From: Thioclava sp. ES.031
Lineage (GTDB): Bacteria; Pseudomonadota; Alphaproteobacteria; Rhodobacterales; Rhodobacteraceae
Assembly: GCF_002563775.1 (NCBI RefSeq)
Contig: NZ_PDJO01000001.1
Coordinates: 1,994,001 to 2,058,000, forward strand
Direction of reading: 5' to 3'
DNA: 64,000 nt
Part shown: positions 28,344 through 37,491 of the stretch, piece by piece
Layout of the letters: each line of letters opens with the position of its first letter
Position numbering within the stretch: the stretch's first letter is position 1
Made by a program: the position numbers and the translations under genes
Notes under the pieces: model-generated
Database searches by the model: none
What the model was told of the DNA's origin: nothing
What the model saw: only the letters and a program-made list of their open reading frames with translations

Positions 28344-30620
28344 TCAGCTCATCAGCAGCACGTTCGCTTCGTGCTTCTTCAGCGTCTTGCGCGCCGCGTG
28401 ATAGGAATCGCGGCCCTTCGCGGTCTGAAGGTCGGGGAAGATCTCGAAGATTTCCTGACGCTGCGAGTTGCCCATGCCGCCCAGCGTCTGATCGCCGGGC
28501 TGGAAGCTTTCGGTCCAGGAGCCGTTGGCGAGCAGCACTTCATGGCGGTCGAACATGAAGTGCAGATAGCTGGTGCCCAGCGTCTCCACCGTATCGACGC
28601 CCCGGTTGGCGACGAGATGCTTGGCCGCAACAAGAACCTCATGCTCTTCGAAATAGAGCGCGGTCTTGTCATTGGCGACGAGCATCCGGTGGTTCGGCGA
28701 GACCATCATGTCGCGCTCGGGCAGATCGTTACCCAGCGAGCCCTTGCGGATCAGCACCGGCTTGAGATGCGGCGCGTGCTGCAGGCGCTCGCGGCTCATC
28801 TCGGCGCGGCCTGCCCAGCGGACTTCCTGGATGCCGTTGTCGCGGGTCAGGACCTTGTCGCCTTCGCGCAGCGTCTCGACCGGAACCTCGCCGCGCGGCG
28901 TCGCGATCAGCGTGCCCGGCGTGAAGCAGGGGATGATATCCTCCATATTGGAGAATTCGAGCGTCCCGGTGACATTGCCGCTGCCGTCGAGGAAATCGAC
29001 CGTCCCGGCATAGGTGCTGACACCCGAGACCGGATCGTAATCGGTGACCGTCGAATGGACGCGCAGCGGGCCCGCGCCCTGCAGATCGAGCGTGTCGTAA
29101 TCGTCGCCGCCCTCGCCGCCATCCAGCGTGTCGCCGATCCCGTCGGTCGAGGAGCCGACGACGAACAGGTCGCGATCGTCGCCGCCATAGACGCGGTCGG
29201 CCCCCGCGCCGCCATCGAGCGTATCGTTGCCTTCGCCGCCGTCGAGATTGTCCGAGCCTGCGCCGCCATCCAGCGTATCCTCGCCCTGCTGGCCGTAGAG
29301 CACGTCATCGCCCAGACCGCCCATGATGCTGTCATCGCCGGGCTCGCCCGGGTCGTCTTGCACCGGGCAGGTGTCATAGGTCATGTCGGTGATCGAGATC
29401 GCCTGATCCGTATCGCCACCATTCGAGTAGGCGATGGTCAGCTTCGCGGTCGGGTCGTTAATGGTGACCTTGACCGAGCCGATCTGGTCGTCCTGGTTCA
29501 GAGAGCCAGTATCCTGATCGCCGCCGGTGATCGTGTAGGTGCCGTCGCCATTGTCGGTGACGGTCTGGTTGCCCTCGGGGTCGATCGTGATGTCGACCGG
29601 GTTGCCATCGGCGTCCACCGCCGAAAGCGTCACGATATCGACATGGTCGTCATAGCTGTCGGAGCGGTCGAGATCGTTGATGCGGAAGCTCAGCCCCTGA
29701 ACTTCGCCGGTGTAGTCGCTATTGTCCGACGAGAAGGTCAGAACGGTCGTCGAGGTCGGCGACACGCCGTCTCCGCAATCGCCGCCCGCACCATAGAGTT
29801 GCAGCGCCGAGCAGCTGTCGAAGTTTTCGCCCGCTTCGGTATATTGCGCCGACGTGGTCAGCGTCGCCTTCGCACCGTAATCCTGCGACTGGAAGTCGAA
29901 ATGGACCTTGGTCTCGCCCAGATCGACGGTCTGGTCCTTCACCTCGCCGCAATCGGTCTGGAAGTGGCTCCAATCCACGGTCTCCGAGACCGGATCGCAG
30001 GCCGGGCCGCCCGCGGGATCGTTGTCGCCATAGATCGTGTCGTTGCCGTCACCGCCTTCGAGCGTGTCGTTGCCACCCTCGCCAAAGATCAGGTCGTTGC
30101 CCTGGCCGCCCTCGACCGAGTCGTTGCCCTGACCGGCATAGACCGTGTCATTGCCGTCGCCCGCGATGATGTAGTCGTCATTCGGCGCGGCCCCCGGAAG
30201 GATCGCGTCGTTATTGTCGACCATGTCGCCTTCGGGATCGCCGGTGTAATGAGCGTCGATCAGATCGCTACCGGAGGTGCCTTCGACGATGCCGTCGGGC
30301 GCGCTCACGTCGATCGTGACGGTCGCGGTGTCGTAACCGCCCTGCCCGTCATAGATCTGGTAGGTGAAGCTGTCGGTGCCGGAATAGTTGGGATCGGGCG
30401 TGTAGGTGATCGTGCCATCGGGATTCACCGTGACCGAGCCATGCGCCGGATCGCTCGCCCAGGTCACCTTGAGCGGATCGCTGTCGGGATCGCTGTCATT
30501 CGAGAGCACGGCAATCGTCTGCGCGGTGTTGTACTTCACGTTCGCGCTGTCGTTGACAGCGTTCGGATCGGAGTTCTTGTCGCAATCATCGTCGTCGTGA
30601 TGATAGTAGAAATAAGTCAT
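28344..30620 (-). CDS. Large RTX protein with cadherin-like and C-terminal Hint domains
   Basis: A 758-residue acidic protein probably secreted by a type I system, as it has no Sec signal. In order: an Asp/His-rich start ([10 protein letters not shown]), a cadherin/VCBS-like domain ([10 protein letters not shown]), a first RTX block of GGxGxDxxx nonapeptides (about residues 155-205), a beta-rich region with several cysteines, a second RTX block (about 435-490), and a Hint domain from C565 ([13 protein letters not shown]) with H644 in [11 protein letters not shown] repeats bind calcium outside the cell. Start at 30620 behind AGGAG. No exporter genes are adjacent. Confidence 0.87.
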   Translation of the reverse strand: MTYFYYHHDDDDCDKNSDPNAVNDSANVKYNTAQTIAVLSNDSDPDSDPLKVTWASDPAHGSVTVNPDGTITYTPDPNYSGTDSFTYQIYDGQGGYDTATVTIDVSAPDGIVEGTSGSDLIDAHYTGDPEGDMVDNNDAILPGAAPNDDYIIAGDGNDTVYAGQGNDSVEGGQGNDLIFGEGGNDTLEGGDGNDTIYGDNDPAGGPACDPVSETVDWSHFQTDCGEVKDQTVDLGETKVHFDFQSQDYGAKATLTTSAQYTEAGENFDSCSALQLYGAGGDCGDGVSPTSTTVLTFSSDNSDYTGEVQGLSFRINDLDRSDSYDDHVDIVTLSAVDADGNPVDITIDPEGNQTVTDNGDGTYTITGGDQDTGSLNQDDQIGSVKVTINDPTAKLTIAYSNGGDTDQAISITDMTYDTCPVQDDPGEPGDDSIMGGLGDDVLYGQQGEDTLDGGAGSDNLDGGEGNDTLDGGAGADRVYGGDDRDLFVVGSSTDGIGDTLDGGEGGDDYDTLDLQGAGPLRVHSTVTDYDPVSGVSTYAGTVDFLDGSGNVTGTLEFSNMEDIIPCFTPGTLIATPRGEVPVETLREGDKVLTRDNGIQEVRWAGRAEMSRERLQHAPHLKPVLIRKGSLGNDLPERDMMVSPNHRMLVANDKTALYFEEHEVLVAAKHLVANRGVDTVETLGTSYLHFMFDRHEVLLANGSWTESFQPGDQTLGGMGNSQRQEIFEIFPDLQTAKGRDSYHAARKTLKKHEANVLLMS

Positions 30621-31433
30621 CCCCAACTCTCCTTGGCGTCCGCTTGGCTCCATGGCCCCGCGCCGTGTCTTCCCTTTGGCGCAAAGCGGCAGCGCCATGA
30701 CGTGGCCGGACCAGAAGTCCGAACGTGAATGTCGAGAAGAATTGGCCGGCGTCAGCGCACGCGGGCGCTGCCAGCAAAGTCGCCGCAGATCGCTCCGCGT
30801 CTCCTTTACCCTAAAGGTCGAGGCCGTTATGGATCGGTCCCCTTGGCAGCGCCGGGCGAGCTCTCTTTCGACAACTCTTCTCTTCGGCCACCCCCATGGC
30901 CAAAAGCCCCCCAGCAGGGCTTGGCCTCAATTTGCCCTTCTGCTCGCCACAAAGAAAAGGGGAATTTGCCGTTTTCTTGCCTCATTTCGGGGGATTGCTT
31001 GAAAAACGAGCACCAATACTCCGAATCGAGAAGTGCCTGTTTTCAAACAGCGTTTCTATTTTGCAAAAGACGAACTCCCATTTTGCTCAGCAAACTTGCC
31101 AAAGTTTTGCCATATTTAAACTCCCGGTTGTGTGGCGATTGTCTGATCCATGTTATAAGGCGAAAAACTGTTTTCAGATAAGCGACAATACCTGGATCGA
31201 TTTGTTTCCCGGAGAGGCCCAAATCGCGACCATATTTCTGCCGTGAATATGTCCCAATTGTCCTCAAGATCGCCGCAATGCGGTATCTGGTGCCCGTTTG
31301 TTCTGAGAACGAAACGAGATTTTTCCGAATCATCTTTTGATAACCACGTTTCACGATGCCGGGCTCTGCCGCAATTTCGCCTGACTTGGACAAAGAAGCT
31401 CCGGGCGCAGAAAACACCCGCGCCGGACATGCG
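30621..31433. other. AT-richer gene-free stretch upstream of the RTX gene
   Basis: About 810 bases with no convincing gene. From roughly 30950 to 31375 the sequence is clearly richer in A and T than its surroundings. It carries a perfect dyad CTGTTT-TC-AAACAG (31037-31050), and CTGTTTTCA recurs at 31168-31176. It separates the RTX gene from tRNA-Leu. It may hold the long control region of the RTX gene or a remnant of a transferred segment inserted beside the tRNA. Short open frames here look unlike any family. Confidence 0.5.
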
Positions 31434-31464
31434 CAAAACGCGCCGGTCGGATCACCGACGGCGC
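31434..31464 (-). terminator. Terminator of tRNA-Leu(CAA)
   Basis: On the minus strand a GC-rich hairpin (31440-31450 with 31455-31464, one bulged base, 4-base loop) is followed by GTTTT. It lies 26 bases after the tRNA 3' end and fits an intrinsic terminator. Confidence 0.65.
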
Positions 31465-31489
31465 GCGGATCTGTCATCTTAGGAAGGTC

Positions 31490-31573
31490 TGGTGCCCGAG
31501 GTCGGATTCGAACCGACACGCATTGCTGCGGCGGATTTTGAATCCGCTGCGTCTACCATTCCGCCACTCGGGC
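31490..31573 (-). tRNA. tRNA-Leu, anticodon CAA
   Basis: An 84-base class II tRNA with encoded CCA. The acceptor arms GCCCGAG and CTCGGGC pair. The anticodon loop TTCAAAA sits in a GCGGA/TCCGC stem with CAA at 31540-31538. The T arm is GTCGGTTCGAATCCGAC, and a variable arm of about a dozen bases marks a leucine tRNA. Reads UUG codons. tRNA-Leu genes are frequent insertion targets for mobile elements, and the AT-rich stretch lies on its 3' side. Confidence 0.95.
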
Positions 31574-31619
31574 CCAGTTCGAATCCTCTAGCGCGCAGCC
31601 GCGCCCGAGGCAAGTACGC

Positions 31620-32486
31620 TTACAGGTTACGCGTTGAAAACGTGTCGCATTGCTTGAGATCGCCGCTGAGATACCCCCGCTCGAACCAGCGTTGCCGTTG
31701 GGCGGAACTGCCATGGGTGAAGCTGTCGGGCATCGGAACCCGGCCCGCCTCGCGCTGCAGCGTATCGTCGCCGATTTGCGCGGCGGCGTTCATCGCCTCC
31801 GCGATATCGCCCGGCTCGATCGCGCCGATCTGATCCTCGGCGCGGCGCGCCCATATCCCCGAGAAGCAGTCGGCCTGCAACTCGATCCGCACCGAAAGCG
31901 CATTGGACTGCGCCTCGGAGCTCTGCGCGCGCACCTCATTAACCTTACCGAGAATCCCAAGCTCATCCTGCACGTGATGGGCCACCTCATGCGCGACCAC
32001 ATAGGCGGCGGCGAAATCGCCCCGCGCGCCGAGCTGCTGGCTCAGCGTGTCGAAAAACGCGGTATCGAGATAGATCTTCTGATCGCCCGGACAGTAGAAC
32101 GGCCCCGTCGCGCCGCTCGCATTGCCGCAGGGCGATTGCGTGACCCCACTATAGAGTACCAGCACCGCCGGATCGTATTGCCGCCCGAGATCGGACTGGA
32201 ACACGCCCTGCCAGACCTCTTCGGTATCGGCCAGCGTCACCGAGACGAAATCGCCCATCGCCTTCTCGCGCTCGCTCAGCTCGCCCGACTGCGTGACCAT
32301 CGGGCCCGAGCCGCCCGCGCCGCCGTTCAGAAGCGGCGTCAGATCGACCCCGAGGAAATAGGCCGCGACGACGATCGCGACCACGCCGAGACCGCCGCCG
32401 CCCAGACGGATCGCGCCGCCCCCTGCCCTGCGCTGGCCGCGCCGGTCCTCGATATTGCGGCTGCCGCGCCGCCCTCGCCATTGCAT
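31620..32486 (-). CDS. ypfJ: YpfJ-family neutral zinc metallopeptidase
   Basis: A 288-residue membrane-anchored protein. The start is basic and arginine-rich (MQWRGRRGSRNIEDRRGQRR), followed by one hydrophobic anchor (GVVAIVVAAYFLGV), so the catalytic part should face the periplasm. The zinc motif is H166-E167-x-x-H170 in VAHEVAHHVQ, and ELQADCFSGIWA supplies the third ligand region. The family resembles M48/SprT-type peptidases; the natural substrate is not established. Its stop lies about 45 bases from tRNA-Leu. Confidence 0.9.
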   Translation of the reverse strand: MQWRGRRGSRNIEDRRGQRRAGGGAIRLGGGGLGVVAIVVAAYFLGVDLTPLLNGGAGGSGPMVTQSGELSEREKAMGDFVSVTLADTEEVWQGVFQSDLGRQYDPAVLVLYSGVTQSPCGNASGATGPFYCPGDQKIYLDTAFFDTLSQQLGARGDFAAAYVVAHEVAHHVQDELGILGKVNEVRAQSSEAQSNALSVRIELQADCFSGIWARRAEDQIGAIEPGDIAEAMNAAAQIGDDTLQREAGRVPMPDSFTHGSSAQRQRWFERGYLSGDLKQCDTFSTRNL

Positions 32487-32621
32487 TCGCGAATGCCTCC
32501 CTCGCTTTTATGTGAAGTCTAGCGTGAGGCCGGGAAAAGCAAAGGTGCAACGCGCGTGACTTGACCTTGCGGCCCGCGCAGGAGATGAAGCGAACCGAGC
32601 AGCAAGGAAAAGGATGCCGCC

Positions 32622-33200
32622 ATGATCCGCCGCATCTACGACTGGACGATGGCCCGCGCGAGCCACCCGCATGCGATGTGGTATCTCGCCGCTGTCGCCT
32701 TCATCGAAGCCTCGGTCTTCCCGATCCCGCCCGACGTGCTGATGATCCCGATGATCCTCGCGCGGCCCTGGGCGGCATGGCGCATCGCGCTGGTGGCGAC
32801 CCTGTCGTCGGTCGCGGGCGGCTGTCTGGGCTATCTGATCGGCTATGGATTCATGGATGCGATCGGCAAGCCGGTGCTGGATTTCTACGGCAAGGCCGAT
32901 GATTTCAACACGCTGGCGGCCCGGTTCAACGAAATGGGCGGATGGGCCGTGCTGATCGCGGGCGTCACGCCCTTCCCCTATAAGGTGATCACGATCTTCG
33001 CCGGCGCCACGAATCTGAGCCCGGCGCTCTTCCTCGGCGTCTCCTTCATTGCCCGCGCGCTGCGCTTCTTCGTGGTGGCGGGGCTCTTGTGGAAATTCGG
33101 CGAACCGATCAAAACCTTCATCGAGCGCTGGCTCGGCCCGCTCTTCACCATCTTCGTCATCCTGCTGATCGGCGGGTTCTATCTTCTGAAATATCTCTGA
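32622..33200 (+). CDS. YqaA/DedA-family membrane protein
   Basis: A 192-residue inner-membrane protein with about five hydrophobic segments. It carries the DedA/SNARE-associated features: FIEASVFPIPPDVLMIP near residue 30 and the loop AGVTPFPYKVITIFAGAT near residue 115. DedA relatives are now linked to lipid carrier flipping and membrane homeostasis. It is followed after 8 bases by the dsbB-type gene, so the two are probably co-expressed; a shared role is not evident. Confidence 0.85.
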   Translation: MIRRIYDWTMARASHPHAMWYLAAVAFIEASVFPIPPDVLMIPMILARPWAAWRIALVATLSSVAGGCLGYLIGYGFMDAIGKPVLDFYGKADDFNTLAARFNEMGGWAVLIAGVTPFPYKVITIFAGATNLSPALFLGVSFIARALRFFVVAGLLWKFGEPIKTFIERWLGPLFTIFVILLIGGFYLLKYL

Positions 33201-33208
33201 GGCCCCCG

Positions 33209-33709
33209 ATGCAAGATCGCATGCAAACCCTGACCTCCTTCCGCAGCCTCGTAGGCCTTGCCGCCGCGGGTTCCGCCTTCGTGCTGGCCGGGGCCTTCGT
33301 CTTTCAGGCGTTCGGCTACGCGCCCTGCCATCTGTGCCTGCTGCAACGCTGGCCGCATCTGGCCGCGGCGATCATCGGGCTCGTGATCCTCGCCTTCCGC
33401 CTGCCTGGCTGGACCGCGCTTCTGGGGATGCTGGCCGCGCTGACCACCTCGGTCATCGGCTTCTATCACTCGGGCGTCGAGCGGAAGATCTTCGAGGGCC
33501 CCACCGATTGCACCTCGAGCGCCGTGGATACGACCGTTTCCGCCGCCGACCTGCTCAAGCAGATCAACGAGGCGCCGCTGGTGCGCTGCGACGAGATCCC
33601 GTGGGACATCTTCGGCATCACCATGGCGAACCTCAACGCAGTCGGCTCGCTCGTGCTGGCAGGCATCTGGCTCTGGGCCTTCCTGAAATCGCGCCGCCCG
33701 GCGCTGTGA
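33209..33709 (+). CDS. dsbB: DsbB-type disulfide bond formation protein
   Basis: A 166-residue four-helix membrane protein. The first cysteine pair is in APCHLCLLQRWPH and a second pair lies in the periplasmic loop (TDCTSS and VRCDEIPW), matching the electron-relay cysteines of DsbB. It would reoxidise a periplasmic DsbA and pass electrons to quinone. Start set at 33209, which gives standard length; the longer in-frame extension overlaps the upstream gene heavily. No dsbA is in the window. Confidence 0.9.
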   Translation: MQDRMQTLTSFRSLVGLAAAGSAFVLAGAFVFQAFGYAPCHLCLLQRWPHLAAAIIGLVILAFRLPGWTALLGMLAALTTSVIGFYHSGVERKIFEGPTDCTSSAVDTTVSAADLLKQINEAPLVRCDEIPWDIFGITMANLNAVGSLVLAGIWLWAFLKSRRPAL

Positions 33710-33786
33710 TCTGAGGGGATCGACCGGGCCGCTGCGCGCGGCCAAGCCCCCTTGCTCCGCCCCGAAAACCGCGCCAAGAACCGCGC

Positions 33787-34689
33787 ATGAGCGAATCCAG
33801 ACCTGATATTCTGTGCATCGGTTCGGTCCTGTGGGACATCATCGGCCGCGCCTCGGTGCATATGCATGAAGGCTCCGACGTGCCGGGGCGGATCGAACGG
33901 CTGCCCGGTGGGGTAGCGATGAATATCGCGATGACGCTGCGCCGCTATGGGCTGAAGCCTGCGGTGCTGACCGCGCTGGGGCGCGACAGTCAGGGCAACG
34001 ACCTGATCCAATCCGCCGAGGTGCTGGGCGTCGATTGCAATTATCTCTACCGTTCCGACGATCTGCCGACTGATCGTTATATGGCGATCGAAGGCGCGAA
34101 CGGGCTGATTGCGGCCATCGCGTATGCACATTCGCTGGAGGCTGCGGGCGAGAAAATCCTCGCGCCGCTCGCGGATGGGCGGCTCGGCACGGAAAACGAG
34201 CCCTGGACCGGCGCCATCGCGCTCGACGGCAATCTCACCGAGGCGCTTCTCAGCCAGATCGCGCATTCGCCGCTTTTCGCCAAGGCCGATCTGCGCGTGG
34301 CCCCCGCCAGCCCCGGCAAGGCGGAACGGCTGACGCCGCTGCTGACCCATCCGGCGGCGACGCTTTACGTCAATCTCGAAGAGGCGGGCATCCTGTGCCA
34401 GGGCAGTTTCGAGAGCGCTGAACATGCCGCCGAGACCCTGCTGGAGCGCGGGGCGCAACGCGTGCTGGTGACCGATGGCGGCAAGGCAGCCGCCGACGGC
34501 AGTGCGGCTGCGGGTAACGTGATTTCCTCGGCCCCGCCCCCTGTCCTCGTGACCCGCGTGACCGGCGCGGGCGACACTTTCATGGCCGCGCATCTCGTGG
34601 CCGAACAGCGCGGCGCGGACCGCATGGAGGCGCTCGAGAGCGCCCTGACCGCCGCCGCGCGCTATGTTTCCGGAGAACTCGCCACATGA
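33787..34689 (+). CDS. psuK: Pseudouridine kinase (PfkB family)
   Basis: A 300-residue ribokinase-fold sugar kinase. The N-terminal PfkB signature is RLPGGVAMNIAMTLRRYG, and the C-terminal anion-hole signature is RVTGAGDTFMAAHL. It overlaps psuG by 4 bases (ATGA), and this pairing is what identifies it as pseudouridine kinase rather than a generic PfkB kinase. It would phosphorylate pseudouridine from degraded RNA, so that PsuG can split off uracil. Confidence 0.9.
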   Translation: MSESRPDILCIGSVLWDIIGRASVHMHEGSDVPGRIERLPGGVAMNIAMTLRRYGLKPAVLTALGRDSQGNDLIQSAEVLGVDCNYLYRSDDLPTDRYMAIEGANGLIAAIAYAHSLEAAGEKILAPLADGRLGTENEPWTGAIALDGNLTEALLSQIAHSPLFAKADLRVAPASPGKAERLTPLLTHPAATLYVNLEEAGILCQGSFESAEHAAETLLERGAQRVLVTDGGKAAADGSAAAGNVISSAPPPVLVTRVTGAGDTFMAAHLVAEQRGADRMEALESALTAAARYVSGELAT

Positions 34690-35606
34690 ACGCTCCTCTG
34701 ACCTTCGCCGCCGAAGTCGCTGACGCGAAAGCCGAAAACCGCCCCGTCGTCGCGCTGGAATCGACGATCATCACCCACGGGATGCCCTATCCGCAGAACC
34801 TCGAGACCGCGCAGGCGGTCGAGGCCGAGATCCGCAAGGCGGGCGCGGTGCCGGCCACGATCGCGGTGATGGGCGGCAAGATCCATATCGGGCTGGAGGC
34901 GGAAGAACTCGAAGCGCTCGCGCAGACCAAGGACGCGATGAAGGTCAGCCGCGCCGATCTGGCGGTGTGCCTCGCGAAAGGCGCGACGGGCGCGACCACT
35001 GTCGCCGCGACGATGATCTGCGCGCACCTCGCGGGCATCGACGTCTTCGCCACCGGCGGGATCGGCGGCGTCCATCGTGGCGCGGAAGACAGTTTCGACA
35101 TCTCCGCCGACCTTCTGGAACTGGCGCAAACCCCGGTCAGCGTGGTCGCGGCGGGTGCCAAGGCGATCCTCGATCTGCCGAAGACGCTCGAAGTTCTGGA
35201 GACCCACGGCGTGCCGGTCATCGCCTACGGGCAGGACGCCTTCCCCGCCTTCTGGTCGCGCAATTCCGGCCTGCCCGCGCCGCTGCGCGCAGACAGCGCC
35301 GCCGAAATCGCCAAATCGCAACTCGCACGCGCATCCCTCGGCCTGCCGGGCGGTCAGTTGATCGCGAACCCGATCCCCGAAGAGGCCGAGATCGCCCGCG
35401 AGGAAATCGTGCCGGTGATCGAACAGGCGCTGCAAGAGGCCGAGGCGCAGGGCATCGCGGCCAAGGCGGTCACGCCCTTCCTGCTGTCGCGCATTTTCGA
35501 GCTGACCGAAGGCCGCTCGCTCGAGGCCAATATCGCCCTCGTTCTGAACAACGCCCGTCTGGCTGCCGCAATCGCGGGCGAAATCATCACAGCGCGGGCC
35601 GCCTGA
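34686..35606 (+). CDS. psuG: Pseudouridine-5'-phosphate glycosidase
   Basis: A 306-residue enzyme that converts pseudouridine-5'-phosphate to uracil and ribose-5-phosphate, breaking a C-C glycosidic bond with a catalytic lysine. Family blocks are clear: VALESTIITHGMPYPQNL at the start, GATGATTVAATM near residue 100, FATGGIGGVHRGAEDSFDISADL, and FWSRNSGLPAPLR. The metal- and phosphate-binding regions appear complete. Coupled to psuK by ATGA overlap. Confidence 0.95.
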   Translation: MNAPLTFAAEVADAKAENRPVVALESTIITHGMPYPQNLETAQAVEAEIRKAGAVPATIAVMGGKIHIGLEAEELEALAQTKDAMKVSRADLAVCLAKGATGATTVAATMICAHLAGIDVFATGGIGGVHRGAEDSFDISADLLELAQTPVSVVAAGAKAILDLPKTLEVLETHGVPVIAYGQDAFPAFWSRNSGLPAPLRADSAAEIAKSQLARASLGLPGGQLIANPIPEEAEIAREEIVPVIEQALQEAEAQGIAAKAVTPFLLSRIFELTEGRSLEANIALVLNNARLAAAIAGEIITARAA

Positions 35607-35684
35607 TACGCGGCCCATTGCCCATCGTGGCGGCGCTGCCTAGATAGCAGGCAACGCATCGCCACGAGAGGGCGCATCCAGATC

Positions 35685-36386
35685 ATGACCAAAGACGACC
35701 CCCATCCGCGCCGCCGCTCGCGCTTTGCCGCGCTGCGCGCCTCCTTCTTCACCGGGTTGATCGTCGTCGCGCCGATCGGCCTGACGATCTGGCTCATGTG
35801 GACGATGGCCGGCTGGGTCGATGGTTGGGTGCTGCCGCTTGTGCCGCCAGAGCTCCGCCCCGAACGCTATATTGGCGTCAATGTGCGCGGGCTCGGCGTC
35901 ATCATCTTCCTTGTGTTCACCGTCATCGTCGGCTGGCTCGCCAAGGGCTTCTTCGGCCGTACGATGCTGCGCTTCGGCGAGAGCATCGTCGATCGGCTGC
36001 CCTTCGTGCGCACGGTCTATAACGGCCTCAAGCAGATCGCGGAAACGGTGCTCAGCCAGTCCGAAGGCAAATTCGACCGCGCCTGCATGATCGAATACCC
36101 GCGCGAGGGGCTGAAAGCGGTCGCCTTCGTCTCCTCCACCGCGAAGGGCGAAATCGCGGCGAAGGCCGAAGACGACGACCCGCTGATCTCGGTCTTCCTG
36201 CCGACGACGCCGAACCCGACTTCGGGCTTCCTGCTCTTCGTCCCGCAATCGCAGGTGACCTATCTCGACATGTCGGTCGAGGATGCGGCGAAGCTGATCA
36301 TCTCGGCAGGGCTCGTCTATCCGCAGCCGAAAGAGGCGAAACCCGCGAAGAAAACCAAGGTGAAACTTCAGTCGAACAAGGCCTGA
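35685..36386 (+). CDS. DUF502 membrane protein
   Basis: A 233-residue protein with two hydrophobic segments (FFTGLIVVAPIGLTIWLMW near residue 25 and GVIIFLVFTVIVGWLA near 75) and a soluble C-terminal domain with FLPTTPNPTSGFLLFVP. This is the DUF502 layout. Function is unknown; members are widespread in proteobacteria and also in plants. The tail is lysine-rich. It follows psuG by 78 bases. Its 3' end overlaps the convergent patatin gene by 19 bases. Confidence 0.85.
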   Translation: MTKDDPHPRRRSRFAALRASFFTGLIVVAPIGLTIWLMWTMAGWVDGWVLPLVPPELRPERYIGVNVRGLGVIIFLVFTVIVGWLAKGFFGRTMLRFGESIVDRLPFVRTVYNGLKQIAETVLSQSEGKFDRACMIEYPREGLKAVAFVSSTAKGEIAAKAEDDDPLISVFLPTTPNPTSGFLLFVPQSQVTYLDMSVEDAAKLIISAGLVYPQPKEAKPAKKTKVKLQSNKA

Positions 36387-37405
36387 AGATCGGTCGACGC
36401 CTCTTTGCCGATCTTGTCGGCATGGGCGTCGAACCAGCGATCCGCCGCAGCCCGGCCCGCCAGTTTCAGCTTCGCGAGCATCCCCCATTCGGGCAGGATC
36501 TTCGATTTCGCGCTCAGCTCGCCCATGACGTCGTCATCGGCGATCATATGGATCAGCACGTCCTTCATCGCCCCTTCGGGCAGCCGGTCCTCGCGGATCA
36601 GCCGATGCACGAAATTGATCGCCCGCAATTCGCGCAGCAGCGAGGAGTTGAAGCTGATCTCGTTGATCCGCTCGTCGATCTGCGCAGGGGTCTTCGGCAC
36701 CTCGTCGCGGAAAAGCGGGTTGATCGAAATCACCACCACATCGCGCGGATAGGCCGGTTCGAACAGCGGAAACAGCGGCGGATTGCCGGTGTAGCCGCCA
36801 TCCCAATAGGCCTCGGTGCGACCCGTCTTCGGATCGTCGATCTCGACCGCCTGAAAAATCTCGGGCAGGCAGGCCGAGGCGAGAATGGCATCCGCGGTGA
36901 TCTCGTCGCCGGTGAAGACGCGGATCTTGCCGGTGCGGACATTGGTGGCCGAGACATGCAGCCGCGGCCCCTCGCTCGCGCAGACATCGCGATAGCGAAA
37001 CCGCTCGACCACCGAGCTCAGCGGATTGACGTAGAACGGCCCCGCATCATAGGGCGAGAACACCCGCGACATGCCGTCGATGAAAGCCGCGGGCGTGAAG
37101 GCGTCGAACCAGCGCGTCAACGCCTCGGTGCCGGGAAGTTGCGCAGGCATCAGTCGCTCGATGCGCAGATCGACGCTTTCGGCGACCTGACTCCAAAGCT
37201 CGTCCAGAGCCTCGCGTGCGCCCTGACGACCGCCCCGCGCATAGCCCGCCTTGAACGCAGCCCCGTTCAGCGCCCCGGCAGAGGTGCCCGAGATCGCCGC
37301 GTAGTCCAGCCACTCTTCATCCAGAAAACGGTCGAGAACGCCCCAGGTGAACGCGCCATGCGCGCCCCCACCTTGCAATGCGAGGTTAATGCTCTTGCGG
37401 TTCAT
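36368..37405 (-). CDS. Patatin-like phospholipase
   Basis: A 345-residue patatin-fold lipid acyl hydrolase with all three active-site blocks: the oxyanion loop LQGGGAHGAFTWG near residue 10, the nucleophile elbow ISGTSAGALNG near residue 40 and the catalytic aspartate in DGGYTGN near residue 205. No signal peptide, so it is cytoplasmic or membrane-associated. It follows sufS by 86 bases on the same strand and could be read through from the suf operon, but a functional link is not indicated. Confidence 0.9.
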   Translation of the reverse strand: MNRKSINLALQGGGAHGAFTWGVLDRFLDEEWLDYAAISGTSAGALNGAAFKAGYARGGRQGAREALDELWSQVAESVDLRIERLMPAQLPGTEALTRWFDAFTPAAFIDGMSRVFSPYDAGPFYVNPLSSVVERFRYRDVCASEGPRLHVSATNVRTGKIRVFTGDEITADAILASACLPEIFQAVEIDDPKTGRTEAYWDGGYTGNPPLFPLFEPAYPRDVVVISINPLFRDEVPKTPAQIDERINEISFNSSLLRELRAINFVHRLIREDRLPEGAMKDVLIHMIADDDVMGELSAKSKILPEWGMLAKLKLAGRAAADRWFDAHADKIGKEASTDLQALFD

Positions 37406-37491
37406 CGGCTCGGGCCTTTCGCTGCCTGCCTCCCTGCCGCAAAGCTATGCTGCATCGCAGCAAAAGCAAGTCCCCGCGCCCCGCGGCCCAT

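Noticed and set aside
29200..30160. Repeated GC-rich blocks suggesting tandem DNA repeats or a CRISPR-like array
   Set aside because: They encode in-frame GGxGxD calcium-binding nonapeptides of the RTX protein and vary too much for a CRISPR array.
28371..30728. A 785-codon open frame opposite the RTX gene
   Set aside because: Its repetitive VxxxAxxxR pattern only mirrors the RTX nonapeptide repeats on the other strand.
31043..31519. A 158-codon open frame in the AT-rich stretch
   Set aside because: It overlaps the tRNA-Leu 3' part, has no ribosome site of note and resembles no known family.
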